Below, one piece after another: positions 38,857 to 51,555 of a stretch of 58,586 nt of DNA. The position numbers and the translations under genes were made by a program. The notes under the pieces were generated by a model. The model searched no databases and was not told the DNA's origin. It saw nothing but the letters and a program-made list of their open reading frames with translations. The DNA is taken from contig RWJK01001249.1 in the NCBI GenBank assembly GCA_004335835.1, positions 1,682-60,267 on the forward strand, read 5' to 3'. Origin of the DNA: Scenedesmus sp. ARA3. Its lineage: Eukaryota > Chlorophyta > Chlorophyceae > Sphaeropleales > Scenedesmaceae. How positions within the stretch are numbered: the stretch's first letter is position 1; each line of letters opens with the position of its first letter.

Positions 38857-41800
38857 ATGGCTCACCCAGTGGCAAGCTTGGATGGCTGTGGCAAGCTGCC
38901 TGTCTACCTGCTGGACTTCTCAGTGTACAAGCCCCCTGAAGAGCTGCGGCTCAACAGGGATGAGGCAGAGGTCAAGGCCAAGCTGTGATGAGTTCTACCT
39001 GCCGCAGCAGGGCGGCTAGAGGAATGCTCGCAGCAGCCTTGCAGGATAGGCAGCCATTGGCAACATCTCTCCTGCAAGGCCTGGGCAGCTCCTCGCAGCA
39101 ACATCCTGCACACAATTCACAACACAGCTGCTGCTGCTGCTGCTGCCTCTGCTCAGGCCTGCCTACCAGGGCTGCTCTGAGGAGAAGATGGCAGAGATCA
39201 AGCGCTTCATGTTCAAGGTGGTGCAGCAGAGCGGGCTGTCGCAGACAGGCACCTACCTGCCTGCAGGCATCAACCCCATGCTGACCACTGCACCCAAGGA
39301 TGACATCAACGCCTGCATGGAAGAGGCAGAAATGGTGATGGGAGGAGCTGTGCAGGAGCTGCTGCAGAGGACAGGTGCGCAGCACAGGCGTTGCGAGTCA
39401 CAAGGCCTAGGCATATGTTGTGTGACTGCCTTGAAGGGCAAGCAGGATAGCGGTGTGTCTTGCCAGAGTTGCCAGTACTTCTGCCACCTTGCTGTGCTTT
39501 CATCGTGGTTGAGACAGCTGAACGCTGCACTGCCCAAAACTGCAAGCTTTTGGCCGCCTCCACAGTGTCTGCTGCTTAGTGCTCTGCTACTGCTGCTGCC
39601 GCTGCTGCTGTGCTGCTTACATCCTGCTGCTGGCAACTTTATGCCTCAGGTGCGCCCCGAGCAGGTGGACATCCTTGTGACCAACTGCTCCATCTTCTCA
39701 GCCACGCCCAGCCTGGCCTCCATGCTCATCAACAAGTTCAAGTTCAGGACAGACGTGCAGAGCTACCACCTGGTGCGTGCTGTCATGTGCCGGCTTGACA
39801 TCCTGCTGTGTAGCTGTACATGTAGATCCCTTGCATTTGGGACAAACAAGCATCACTGAGGATTGGTGTGCGGAAGCTGCACAAGCACGCAAAGGCAGCA
39901 CATTCTACAGTCTGGGCAGTTCGAAACCGTCAATGCTGCGGGCGTGCACTGAAGCTGTGCTATGCTGCTGGCTGTTCTGTGCAGGGTGGCATGGGCTGCA
40001 GCAACAGCACGATTGGCATCAGCCTCATGAGGGACCTGCTGCAGGTGAGCAGGCAGTGGCCTGGCAGCAATGGTTGCGCATTGAGCATCAACCTTTTTCC
40101 CGGCTATTACCAGCTGTTCCTGCAAGCGCAGCAACCAAGTCTTCAACTGCTGCAACAACAATGGTCCAGACATATGCAAATATGTCTTCCAGCTGGCAGC
40201 AACCGTCTGTTCCTGCAGCCACACCTAAACATGCCGCCTGTCCTGTCACGTGCTCCTGCTCATGCAGGCCCGCCCCAACAGCCTTGCACTGTTTGTGCCG
40301 GCGGAGGTGGCCAGCGCTGCTTACTATCACGGTTTGCACAAGCACTACATGGTGTCCAACTGCATCTTCCGCATGGGCGGCGCTGCGGTGCTGCTGAGCA
40401 ACAAGGCGCAGCATGCGCGTGTTGCAAAGTACCAGCTGCACTGCAACGTGCGCGTGCACACCGGCCAGCGCGACGACTCCTACAGGTACAGAGCAAAGCT
40501 GCTTAGCAGTAGTGACACCAGCAGCATGCACACCTACTACTGCAGCATGGCCTAATGTGTGCTGGGCCTCAGCCTGTTGCGCGACTGCCCCTGCCACATC
40601 TGCAGCTTGGAAATTGCTTAGGACTTGCCGATAACCTGCCGGTTAGTGATGATGTCACCTGATTGGCATCTGTACTCTCTGCTGCAGGTGTGTCACCTGG
40701 GGCCCTGACCCTGATGGCTGCAACGGCGTGTACCTGGACAAGAAGATTGTGGCAGCAGCAGGCGCTGCACTGGAGGCCTGCCTGCGCCGCGTGGCACCCA
40801 AGGTAGGGAGCTGCAGGATGATAAGGGCTTGGCTGCCTGCTGCTGCACATCTGACTGGGCAAAACATCCTATCGGCACGCCCAATATGCCTGATACATTC
40901 AAACAAAGACGGCTTGGTATGTCATGCGGTGTATCAGAGAATTTGACGGGAGTTGGTGCTATCCCTATGCTTGTGGCTGCGACGCAGATCCTGACCTGGG
41001 GCCAGCTGCTGGAGGCATCAGTCAACTATGTGGGCCGCGCCTCAGGCCTGGTTGACTGGAAGGCCTGGAAGCCCAACTTCACACAAAGCGTGGACCACTT
41101 TGCCATCCATGCAGGTACGGTTTAGCAGGCTGCGAGCTCTCTGTACACTTGCAGTACAGTGTCAGGGCAAGTGGCGCCAGCTGCTGATGCATGCCGCAAT
41201 TGCACAGCAAATATGGCCTCATCATCCGCTGTCAGATGTCTGTTGCTGCATAATAGACTCGCCCTGTTTGCCAATTTCCTGCAGGCGGCTATGCCGTGCT
41301 CAAGGGCATCCAGCAGGGCATGGACCTGCCTGTGGATGCTGTGCTGCCCAGCTTTGCCGCGCTGCGCGACTATGGCAACACCAGCTGCAGCACCACCTGG
41401 TACAGCATGGCCTACATTGAGACCTGCGGCAAGGTGGCCAAGGGCCAGACGCTGATGCAGGTGGGTGGAGGCACAAGTACCAGACATGCTTGCCGTGTAT
41501 AGAGAAGGGTAATAGCACGTGGGTAGATGTACATGAAGTGTAGGTGAATGCAGTAGATGTATCGCTCAGCGTAATGCACTCTTAGCTTGTGTTGGTGAGA
41601 GATTGAAAGATGCATTGCTGCAGTGAATGCAGATGCACCTGGCACCCATACGGCAGTCACACAGCATGGTCATTAGTGTGGCAGCACCTTACATTGCTGC
41701 CGGCTGCTGACTAACTGCGCTATGTCCTGCTTTGCAATGCGCCGTGTTCCTGCAACTTCAACAACAGATTGGTGTGGGCGGCGGCATGAAGGGCGGCATC

Positions 41801-41943
41801 AACATCTAGCGCGCGCTGCGCAACACGCACACCATGCACCCAGCCTGGGTGCACCTGGCCGATGCACCCATCACAGAGGCAGACCTGCCCCGCTCCATCC
41901 AGGCAGCAACAATCCCTGTCTCCAGCGACTCAACCACCACCAC

Positions 41944-42001
<58 letters not shown>

Positions 42002-42163
42002 GCCAGCAAGGCGGAGGCCTCAGCTGTCATGGCGGGAGGCTGTCAGGCGGGCAGCGGGCTGACAGCTGGCGGCGCAGCGGTTGCTGTGGTGGGTGTGAGT
42101 GCTGTTATGCCGGCTGCGGGTATGGAGAGTGATGACAGCCACGAGCCAGAGTTTGTGCTGTGA
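38857..42163 (+). CDS. KCS: 3-ketoacyl-CoA synthase (FAE1/KCS type), with in-frame TAG near the end
   Basis: KCS condenses acyl-CoA with malonyl-CoA in very-long-chain fatty acid elongation at the ER. About nine exons are seen. The start ATG 38857 gives LPVYLLDFSVYKPPEELRL (family N-domain). Then QQSGLSQTGTYLPAGI; VDILVTNCSIFSATPSLASM; the catalytic Cys in GGMGCSNSTIGISLMRDLLQ; FVPAEVASAAYYHGLHKHYM; RCVTWGPDPDG; catalytic His in DHFAIHAGGYAVLKGIQQ; catalytic Asn in LRDYGNTSCSTTWYSMAYIE. The last exon reads IGVGGGMKGGINI, then TAG at 41809, then RALRNTHTMHPAW and an open frame to TGA 42161 with a poly-Ser run. Family members have Trp (TGG) where the TAG stands. Translation would stop at about 395 residues. 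The two N-terminal membrane segments usual for plant KCS are absent from the first exon. Confidence 0.88.
39131..39158 (+). repeat. (CTG)n acceptor tract in the KCS gene
   Basis: CTG units (six to seven) followed by CCTCTGCTCAG lead directly into the PAYQGCSEEK exon, another case of a sense-strand CTG run at a 3' splice site. Confidence 0.75.
41948..42002. repeat. (CAG)n tract encoding poly-Ser after the KCS TAG
   Basis: About 18 AGC codons follow STTTTT in the frame beyond the premature TAG. If the TAG is real, this tract lies in the 3' UTR. Confidence 0.85.
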
Positions 42164-45100
42164 ACGCTTGTTGAAGCGCAGAGGCAACACAGTGATACAG
42201 AACCAACAGAAAGCATTGCAAGCCACCTTGTGAACCCTGAGCAGGAATCAAACGCATGTTGACGGTGTTGCTAGCGGCCAACTGTTGTGCTCCAAGTTTT
42301 AGTAATCGACACTTTCAGACAAATTTGCCCTGGTTGCTGACTTGTGTCCTGTTTGGCAGGACTGCGGTCTTACAAGCTGCTCAACCTGGTTGGGATGAGA
42401 CTAATTGCTGCCTCCTTGCTTGCTGAACAAGACGTATGCCTTGCTACCCATGCCTGCACATCTGAGCCGCTGCAACAGCGGCACTCTATGTGCACGCCAA
42501 ACACCTCTAGAGATATCTTTGTGGTTCTGCTGCAAAGCAGACCTTGCTATACAGGTTGACCACAATCTCACGCTGCTTACTTGCCGTTTGTGCAATAGTT
42601 TACTGCCGCCTGAGCGTGTTATCCCCTTCTTATTGCTGGGCCAAACATGTGGATTGCGAACAAAGTGTATCTGTTGAACTGTGTATGCTCAAGGTGTTTG
42701 CTGAAACTTGCATGCGAGATGAGAAGTACTTGTATGCAGCTGTATTGGTATATCTCCGCTTTGGTGATTGATTGTGCTGTGGCGAGCGGTGCCCGCAAAT
42801 ATTCGCGGTGAGCTTCCCGCCTGAATTGCATGCGGTGTAACTTGGGGTGAGGAGGAGCTCCGGCGTGGATGCGGTTTGAACCCAAGCTCTGTGATTGGTC
42901 GAACGTGGACAAAGGCAAGTGACAGCCTAGAGCATGACATGCTCACAGCAGACGATCACTCGAGTCTCACATGAGCAATTGCTCACTTTGATAGGTTACC
43001 AGCAGAAGTTCGTGATCCAGCCAGCACCGCTGCCGTGCTGCCGGTCAAGGCTACGCAGGCTGAGGCAACTCCAACTAGCAGCCAGACATCACAATCATAC
43101 TCATCACAACATACAGATGTGCAAAGAAAGCATGTGCAGCAGTGGAGCATGGCTTGCATTCAGCCCAGACAGCAGCTTCTCGTTGAGAAAGATCGCTTGC
43201 CCACACTGGCGGCATGCCCAGCCTTAGATGCCGGATTGACCACCCAAATGCGCTGCGCACAAGCAGCTGCACTAAAACTGTTGAAGTCCAGCCGCACCAA
43301 GGAAGGACAGAGAGGTCCATGGCGACACCTCGTGACAGCCTGCGCCAGCAACCTCACCCACTCTACCCGGAACCTCTACGTGATACTGCTGCGCAAAACA
43401 ACACACACGCCTAGAGCACTTTTGGCCAACAGGCGCCTGACGACACACTTGCCATACCATGACGGCACTCAGCGGGCCATGGCTGTGCAACAAGAGCTAG
43501 TGCCTGGCTGAAACCGGCCAGGCAAAGAAGAGTGCAGGTACTAGGGCACCAGCAAAGAAGCAGCGTCAGGAGACACCCTAGCGCATCGAGATGCAAAAGA
43601 TTCAAGATAAAGGGTTGCTTTATGCACACACGTCACTGGCCGCGCAAATGCTGTTTGCTGTGGCTCAGGCAATCCAACATACAACACACGTAGCAGCATA
43701 CAACAAGATTGCCTGTTGAACCATCCCTAATGGTTGCGTGCTGCATCAAGAGCAGTTCTGACTGCCACATCTGCAAAGCAGTATGAGGCAGCAAAAGGTG
43801 GTGTTATGTGCAGTTGCTGGTCCTCACTTGCCACACTGAGGTCACACAATGACTTTTAACCAGTGGCATCGCCACTGCAAAACAAGGATGTTGTTCAATA
43901 TCAGCGCTGTGATGCACACGCTGCATTACCAACTGCACGTAACAATGCACCGGAGGTATCACAGCACAAGGCAAACACCGCTTGACCAGCGCAACAGGAA
44001 GATTCAACAACAGAGTGGCCTTTAGCTGTTTGCCCCATGGCAACAACAGCAAACGTTGACGCAGCGCAACCCATAACAGGGTGGGATGATGTATCAGCGC
44101 CTCTCCATGAATGTGGCGCATGCACACAATGCCTTGCTAGCCGCACTGACCAACACAACAGCACACCACGCCATGGCAAAACACCAGCTGCATCGACGCT
44201 GCCGCAATCACACACATGCAGCGGTACATTGTGCGTACTGGATTCAAAGGTCGCCCATGGCGCACAACAGCAACCAGCGCATCTGCAAGATGCACCAACT
44301 ATCGCACAGCAGTCCTGCATTCTAATAGCATTCTAATAGCATTCCAATAGCAGCTAGCACTACAACACGCCTGAACCAATACCGCACTGCGCAAGCCATT
44401 TGCACCATCTAGCCCACCCACGACCCCTAGGTACTGAAACGCACAGAGGCAGACAGCTGGCCCTGTCCCAAGAGTACGTGCAACTGCTACGCCAGACCCT
44501 TTCCTTGAACCGGTATGTACTGACACAGTTCCTGCCGATCCTCGCCCTGCGGTATAACAGTATCTAGTGCACAGTAACTTCCGTGCGATCACACCTGCCT
44601 GTCCATTGCACTTGACGGCACCGCAGGCAACAGCAACTTCAACGACAGCTGCAACCCAACTCACTGCAGGAACACACCACCAGCAAGCACACAGACAACC
44701 CAGAGGCACGTGCCAAAGGGGCACCCAGCATGATGTCACCATGCCTTCACCACCATCATCATCATTATATGAATCAAGCCACAGGAAAGACGCTAGGCCC
44801 CATTCAAGCAGAGGGTGGAGGGAGCACTGCTCCATTATGTCACCCCGCCTTGCTGCGTCACACATGCCAGCACAACTCATGTTCGCCCATCTGGAGATCC
44901 GCAACACGCAAGGCCGTGTGCACGCATGCTGCATAAAACAGCAAGTGCCAAGCTCATGATCACTCCTGGCTGGCCAACCACATGTACACACGTTGCACAC
45001 CCCACACAAGATTTTTAACAACATCCAAACACCTGCTGCTGAACACCATCTGATGAATCATGGCCGGACCCGCACATGACTGCCCTCTCTTGCTGCTGCA

Positions 45101-45514
45101 AGCAACACTACCGCCATCACCATGTGGCAGCAGCGTTAGCAGGAGCTGTGCGATGGGTTCAGCTATCGGCATTGACCTTACGCCTCAACAGCGCTGCAAA
45201 CACACCCTGTACAGCTCTCCTTAGCTCATGAACCAAAATCACCACATGTCAGTCGCAGCTGCTGGACACTAGACACTCCAGCAACACCTTCAACCCAGCC
45301 GCACTTGAATGATACTAGCAGCACGGCCACACAAAACGAGTTCTGCCAAAACCCACTTCCGCTGGACGCCGAGCCCCACCAACAACCACCCCGTGAATCG
45401 CTGCTGTACCCAGCAGCCCAGGCAGTGACAGGACCGGCCTTGCATGCGTACTGAGGTGTTTGGCATGCATTCAGCAGGAAGAATTCATAATTTCTTTCAC
45501 TAATTCAACTCTTC
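42164..45514. other. Convergent 3' region between KCS and the ankyrin gene
   Basis: About 3.3 kb without a recognisable gene. A TGTAA at about 42836 is a plausible KCS poly(A) signal. At 44318-44350 an 11-bp unit (ATTCTAATAGC) is repeated three times. The rest is AC-rich, with isolated open frames that lack family features. Confidence 0.35.
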
Positions 45515-48500
45515 TCACTCCTCAAAGTGTGCGGAGAAGTCCTCCAGCACTGAGGAGGGCATCATGACAGGCTCGCCGCAACTGCTGGCAACCAGCGCGC
45601 ACAGGCTGTCTGCGCTGCGGCTGTCACGGCGCAGCACGCTGTTGGCGCTGTCGGTGCGCATGCAGCTGAGCGTGGGCTGGTGCCGGTGCTGCATCAGGAA
45701 TGCGTCGCTGTTGGTCGCGCCTGCGGCAGCAATAACGGGACAACCGGGCGGTGATCAGCAACTGCCGGCATGTCAGGACATGCAGTAGCAAAGAAAATTA
45801 CGCAGTTGCTGCTTTCCCTGCCGCTCCCAACCCAAACAGCAGTCACTGCGTGGAGCCCAGCAAGTACCAGCACGGTGCGATGCTGCAGCAGCAAGACCGC
45901 AGCAGCGCAGGCAGCTTCAATACATACCGTACCCAACCAGCAGCACATACACCGGCACTGCTGCAGGCTTCACCATCGCAGGCAAGCACAGTACCGTGCA
46001 GCAGCAGCAAGGCTGCATCTGCGCAGGCAGCGCCACAACTCACCGTATCCGACCAGCAGCGCGTGCACTGGCACTGCTGCAGGCTTCACCAGCACCTTGC
46101 CAAGCTTGCTCAGCTCACAGGCCAGGTCCAATGCAGTCCAGCCGTCATTGTTGTGCAGGTTGGGGTCTGCGCCCTGCAGCACAAGGAAAGGAAGAACCCG
46201 CACAGCAGCAGCACAAGGTCAGGCACTAACCAGTACAAAAGCATACGGCAGCGACAGCCGCCTCTCACACAGGCGTGCAGCATTATCCCACACAACCTGC
46301 TGATAAAGCACAACAGTAACCGGCCCGAAAGCATGCTGGTGCAGGTGCAGCTTTCCAACGCATCAGCGCCAGCGCAAGATGCACAGTTCTGCTGCAATCG
46401 CCGCACCCACATGCACCAGCAGCGCGCTAGCCATCGGCCGCCCTTGAAGCGGTACCACTGCAGCACCAACATGCATCAGCATCAGCTCCAGCACACATGC
46501 CCCACCCTCCGCCACCTACCTGCGCCAGCAGCGCCCCCACCAGATCCAGCACCAGCTCTTCGGGCTCCGCCGTCACCACCGGCCAGTACATCAGCGGGCT
46601 ATTTCCATAGCTGTCCAGCGCGTCCACGTCAGCGCCGCCAGCCAGCAGCAGCTGCGCGGCGCGCAGGTCGCCGCGGCGCATTGCGATGTGCAGCTGGCTG
46701 TAGTTGTCGAGGCCAGGGAAGCGCGTGTTGATGGAGCCGGGGAACAGGCACAGGCTGCCGTAGCCGCACAGCGTGCGCATCACACTGTGGTGTTGTTGGG
46801 TTGTTGTATGGTGTAGGTTTGATGGCGGCATCAACGCAGCAGGAGAAGCACAGGCGTCAGTGGCAATGGAAAGTGTGCGCATTTGAAGAAATGCAGGGCA
46901 GGCGGCTGCAGCCTTGCAGGCGCATGCATTGCGGGATGCTTGCAGAAACCTGACTGCTGTGCCTGCCAGGAGCGCACCTGCTGTGGTTGGGCAGCGGGAG
47001 AGGATTTGTAGAGAAGCTGCTGAGCAGCACCGGCCTGCCTCCACCATCATGGCTGCTGCTGCTGGCTGCGCTGCTGTAGTAGTTGTTGTTGCCTGCTTCA
47101 CTCACACCCTCGGTTGCCTGCATGCTGCCGCTGTGCCCGTTCGAGCTAACCGGCTGCTGCTGCTGCTGCTGTGTCGAGCCAGCGCCATTGTTATGGGTAT
47201 CATTGCAGCTGCTGCACTGGGCGCATGCAGCGCAATCCTGCGCTGCAGCACTGCTTGCTGACGCTGGGCTGCCGCATTTGCTGCCTACCGCTGCATAGTA
47301 GTAGCCAGGCACCGGCGTGCAGCCGGCAGTAGCAGCTGCTGATGCAAAGTTGTGGCTGTGGCTGCGGCTGCAGCTGCAGCTACAGCCGCCCTGCCGCTGC
47401 TGTTGCTGCCGGTACTTCTCGCCTGCGGGCCCTAGCGCTGGCGCCAGCCGCAGCTGCTGCGCAATCATCGCATGAGTCAGCGCTGAGCGGCGCTGGTTGT
47501 CAAGCAGCCTGGCATTCGCTCCGAGCTCAAGCAGCTTGATTAGCAGCTCCTTGGTTACATTGGGCTGTGCTGCTGCATGCATCAGCGGCGTCATGCCGTC
47601 TGCATCTGCTGCGTTCGTATCTGCGCCGTGGTGCACAAGCAGCTGCACCGCCCGCACGCGCGCCGCAGCTAGCGCCGCAGCAACAGCTGCATGCGGCCCA
47701 GCTGCCGCGCTACCCAGCACGATTGCACTCTTGGCTGACACGCTAATATCTGCTGCTGCTGCTGCTGCTGCATGCACAGAGCCGCCACAGCCAGCTGATT
47801 GATAAGCAGATGCGGCTCTGGCGGGCTCTGACCGTACGCTGCCGCCTGCCGCTGCTGATGCTGCGCGCGCTACTGTGCTTACGTCCATGCAAGCTGCAGA
47901 TGGCGCAGGCAGCAGCACATGCGCGAGCGCTGTCCTGCCCGCTGCATCTTTCAGGTTCAGATCTGGCTTGCTCAGCTGCCCTCCTTTGCAGAGTAGGTCC
48001 AACACTTTGACTGCAGCGTTGACTTGGCTGCTGCTGGCTGCTGCTGCTAGCTGCCGAGCCGCTAGCATCACTGGCGTCTGGCGGTCCCTGTTGCAGGCAT
48101 TCAAATCCGCGCCAGCTGCAAGGAGGGCTGTCAGCATTGCCAGCTGCACAGATGCTGCTGCTGCTGGTGACAGAGGCTGGAACTGTGAAAGCCCTTGGCT
48201 GGATGCAGCGCTGCGCACCACGCTGCTGCTGTTGCTGCTGCCGGTTGCACCGCCAGTGAAGCAGCCAGTGAGCCAGCTGAATGGCCCTCCGCTGCTAGCC
48301 TGCCGCTGCTGCTGCTGCTGCTGCTGCTGCGCCGGCTGCGCTTGCACTTGCAGGTCCTGCTTGTGGTGCTGCATGCTGCTGTTGACGCTGCGCACACTGT
48401 CGTGCATCGCTGCTACTGCTGCGGGGTTGCACGCAGGCAGCAGCACGAGGTGCAGCGCCGTGTTGCCATCTTCGTCGAGAGCAGAGCCCACCCGCACTCC

Positions 48501-49304
48501 TGCTGCCAGCAGCTGCTGCAGCAGCCGGGCATCCCGCAGCTGACACGCCAGTGCCAGCTGTACCAGCTGCTCTGACAGCTGCGCTGGCTGGGTGCTGCTG
48601 CTTGCTGCTGCTGCCTTAAATGACGCCGCGCTGCGGCCGCTTGCAGGAACCTTGCCTGGGTCTGAAGCTGTTCCTGCAAGGCCTCCCTTGCTGCTGGGGG
48701 CCCTGGAGAATTTGAAACTGCCCATCCTGCCGAGCCCCAAGCCTTGCTGAGATGCAGCGCCAGCGCCAGAATGCTCCATCATAGCATCCATGTTCAAACG
48801 CCCGTCTGGCGTTAGCAGCTCTGCTGGCGTCTCACTGCTCATGGGCCCTGCAGGAGGCCTGCCTGGCAACTGCATCAAGGCAGGCTCTGCATCCAGCTGC
48901 TGTTGGCTGGCAATGCCTGCAACCCCTGCTTGCTCCTTGTAGGCGCCGCCTGCTGTCTTACTGCTGCTTGTGCTGAAGTCCTTGGCGGAGGCCTTGCCGA
49001 GGCAGTCATCGTCATGAAGTCTACCAACGTCTATGCTGCGCCTGGGCACCAGCAGGCCGCATTCCAAAGAGATAGGGCAGAAATCTGCGCCCCCCCTGCT
49101 CCTGTCAGCCTGCTGCTTAGCTGCAGGCATAGCGCTAAATTCTCTACTTAAACCCAATTCTAAAGCATTTAGCGCAATGCCTGCCAGAAACTGCTGAATG
49201 CCGGAACAAGTGAACGACAGCGGCACGGTTCCTTGTCGTTCTGGTGCCGCTAGTGCTGTGTGAGCTGCGATCCACACTTCGGATGTGGCACAAAGCAGCT
49301 GCAC
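45515..49304 (-). CDS. Ankyrin-repeat protein, large, low-complexity inserts
   Basis: Ankyrin repeats mediate protein-protein contacts; no enzymatic domain is visible. A first exon of about 2.4 kb (49304-46857 at its widest) holds repeats: VQLALACQLRDARLLQQLLA with EDGNTALHLVL; LTALLAAGADLNACNRDRQT with PVMLAARQL; LKDAAGRTALAHVLLP; VQLLVHHGADTNAADADGMT with PLMHAA; LLIKLLELGANARLLDNQRR with SALTHAM. Later exons continue with YSQLHIAMRRGDLRAAQLLL / AGGADVDALDSYGNSPLMY (about 46790-46530) and ADPNLHNNDGWTALDLACEL (about 46180-46040), and end with SVLEDFSAHFEE and stop TGA 45515 (exon about 45725-45515). Repeats are separated by Ala/Ser/Gln and His/Ser inserts. The start is uncertain: the frame is open from 49304 without ATG until 49130 (MPAAKQQADRSRGG), so either translation begins at 49130 or an upstream exon is missing. 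Confidence 0.75.
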
Positions 49305-50899
49305 ATGCTGCTGATGGCGCTGTGAACACCGTGCTGCGCGTCAAGATGCCGGGGTTCGTCACGGTTCTTATTGACAACACGTGATGCATGCCTTCAAACA
49401 GCTGATCAGCATGCTGGGAACAGTTTACACACATGTTTGTTACTCGTACTGCTGCACACTGTGAACTGCTGACCGACCATGCTGTATCCAAAAGATGCGA
49501 ACAGAAGTGCACCACCAGTGCTGCCACTATGCTCGCCATGCATCCTGAACCAAGCCAGTAGCAGTACTGTCTCGCTGCAGACACTGCATGCACACGACGC
49601 TATGCTACACCGCCCACCATCCTCTTGGATGTGGAGTGTGCAGGTGTCCAGTCGCCCAGACTCTTGACGCATGCTCTGGCACGTCTGCAGACAAGCATCA
49701 TGCATGGTGCGTCAAGTGCAGCAACACCTGTCAAAGCGGTTGTGCTTTCAGGCACTTGCTTGAGCTAGCCATGAGCTTATGGTCGCAAAGCGCGTATGTG
49801 CATGGCAGGTCATCCTCAGCATGGCATGACATGAAGCTGGCAGCTGGCCAATGTTGCCTGGCCATGGGTGCTGCTGCGCCACTGACTGCAGCCACGCGCA
49901 GCTGCAACACAACCAGTAAACAACAGCAACTGAACAGTGCATCAACTAGTTAACGTGCAACCGTTGCATGATTGAGTCAATCTGAAGTATGCAGGGCACG
50001 CGTGTCCAATAATGGAGAGCAATGCAATGATGCACACAACGAATGTATAACGCTAATACCTCAAAGGCCGCTGGCATGCCAACAGGTGCGACACATGTCT
50101 GCTGTTGGTACACAGGAGGCTGCAAAGTTGGCCATGCAATCCAGCATCATTTTAGGCAAGCGCAAGCCACAACAAATGCCGGCTACGTTGCCGTTACCAG
50201 CACAACACAACTCTTGCCAAACCAGCAGCTGCGCCAGTCAAACAGCAAGCCTGCGACACCTTTATTCTTTAGCTCACAGCAAGCCCTAAAGATGCCGCAA
50301 CAAGCAGTGACTGCACTTACTGTTGCAAAGTGCAGCAGGCACTGGCACTGTCATACCACAACTGTGCACGGCACATGCATGGCAAGCTACAACTCGTTCG
50401 ACCCCATGAGGCCTCAGCAATGACTGCTGTACACTGCACTGTACACACTCACATGCATGTGCATTCCTGACAAACGTGCCGAAGTCTGCGCAAAGCCTGC
50501 TCTCTGGCATGCACTCCCAGTGTTACCCGCGGGTTAAGCGATGGCACACCGATATCAAACGCACTCACGGCACCACCAGCGCCATGAACGAAGGCTGCCG
50601 CAGAACGATGCCGCCACGCACGGCAGCATCTGCAGCAGCAGCCGCTTTGATTGCTCTGTCACTGTGATGCACAAGTACATCAAACAACATGAAGCCTCTC
50701 CCAAGGCTGAAGTAGCAACCACAACCAAAATCAAACCTCCTGCAAGAGACAACAACAATGCACTGGACAAGGCAGGTGCTGCACACGCGTTGAGCAATGT
50801 GTGCATTGCGCAAGTGTGCAGTATCAGATACAGAGCACACAATACAAGAAGTCAAAGTGCGGCTGCTAGCAATGTTGCTGCATGCAATGAAAGGCATAT

Positions 50900-50932
<33 letters not shown>

Positions 50933-51555
50933 AATGATGCACTGCAAATACAATAGCATGCAGAACAGCAGTGCACAAAACATTACCACGGGCATCAGGG
51001 GTTCCTGTTGTGTTTGACATAAAATTCAACCGCAACGCCTCACCTGCTGCTGCCACACCTGCAGCAGCCACGCCCAGTCACACATGAACTGCACAAACCT
51101 CACATGCTGTACATACTACGCAGTGCATCTTCTTGAATGTACACAATTGCTGCCCTACAGAACAGCAGCTGCAGCTGCATAGTACATGCCCCTCAAGTCC
51201 ACACACAAACAAAACAGGCAAAACAAAATGTCAACCCTCACTGACATATCCCGACCCGAACCTGCCGCACTGCATGCTGCAACCTCCTGCACTGAGCGCA
51301 AGTCCCCTCTCCCCCATTCCCTCCCGCACCCCAACACACCAGCAAACACAGCCTGCAGCTTGCTGAGCACCTGCAACAAACACGCAGATCCAAACCATGC
51401 TCTCACAGCTGAGCTGCCATACCACGCACTGCTCGCCCTACAAGGCGACAACCCCTCCCAGCCAGCAGCACGCTCCACAGCACTGCTGCACTTCAAAAAA
51501 CAGCCCTCAAGCCCATCCCATCCCCACTGCACCGCCCAGCAGCAGCCGCAGCAGC
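49305..51555. other. Region between ankyrin gene and carotenoid oxygenase
   Basis: About 2.2 kb of AC-rich DNA between two minus-strand genes. A pure (CAG)8 tract sits at about 50908-50931. I find no splice-supported coding segment; it should hold the promoter of the ankyrin gene and the 3' UTR of the oxygenase. Confidence 0.35.

Noticed and set aside
41800..41815. Reassignment of TAG as a sense codon, or TAG as a splice acceptor
   Set aside because: TAG terminates several other genes here at the family-typical place. Treating CTAG as an acceptor would require a new intron inside a well-matching segment, with no donor at a sensible place.
42860..42885. GGTTTGAACCC resembling a tRNA T-arm
   Set aside because: No matching acceptor stem, D-arm or anticodon arm could be found at the right distances.
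43035..43511. A 158-codon plus-strand open frame in the KCS-ankyrin gap
   Set aside because: Composition follows the local AC-rich background, there is no domain, no splice partner, and it lies in the expected 3' region of two convergent genes.
49144..49593. A 149-codon minus-strand open frame upstream of the ankyrin gene
   Set aside because: No protein-like features, Cys/His-rich, and it overlaps the ankyrin frame in another phase.
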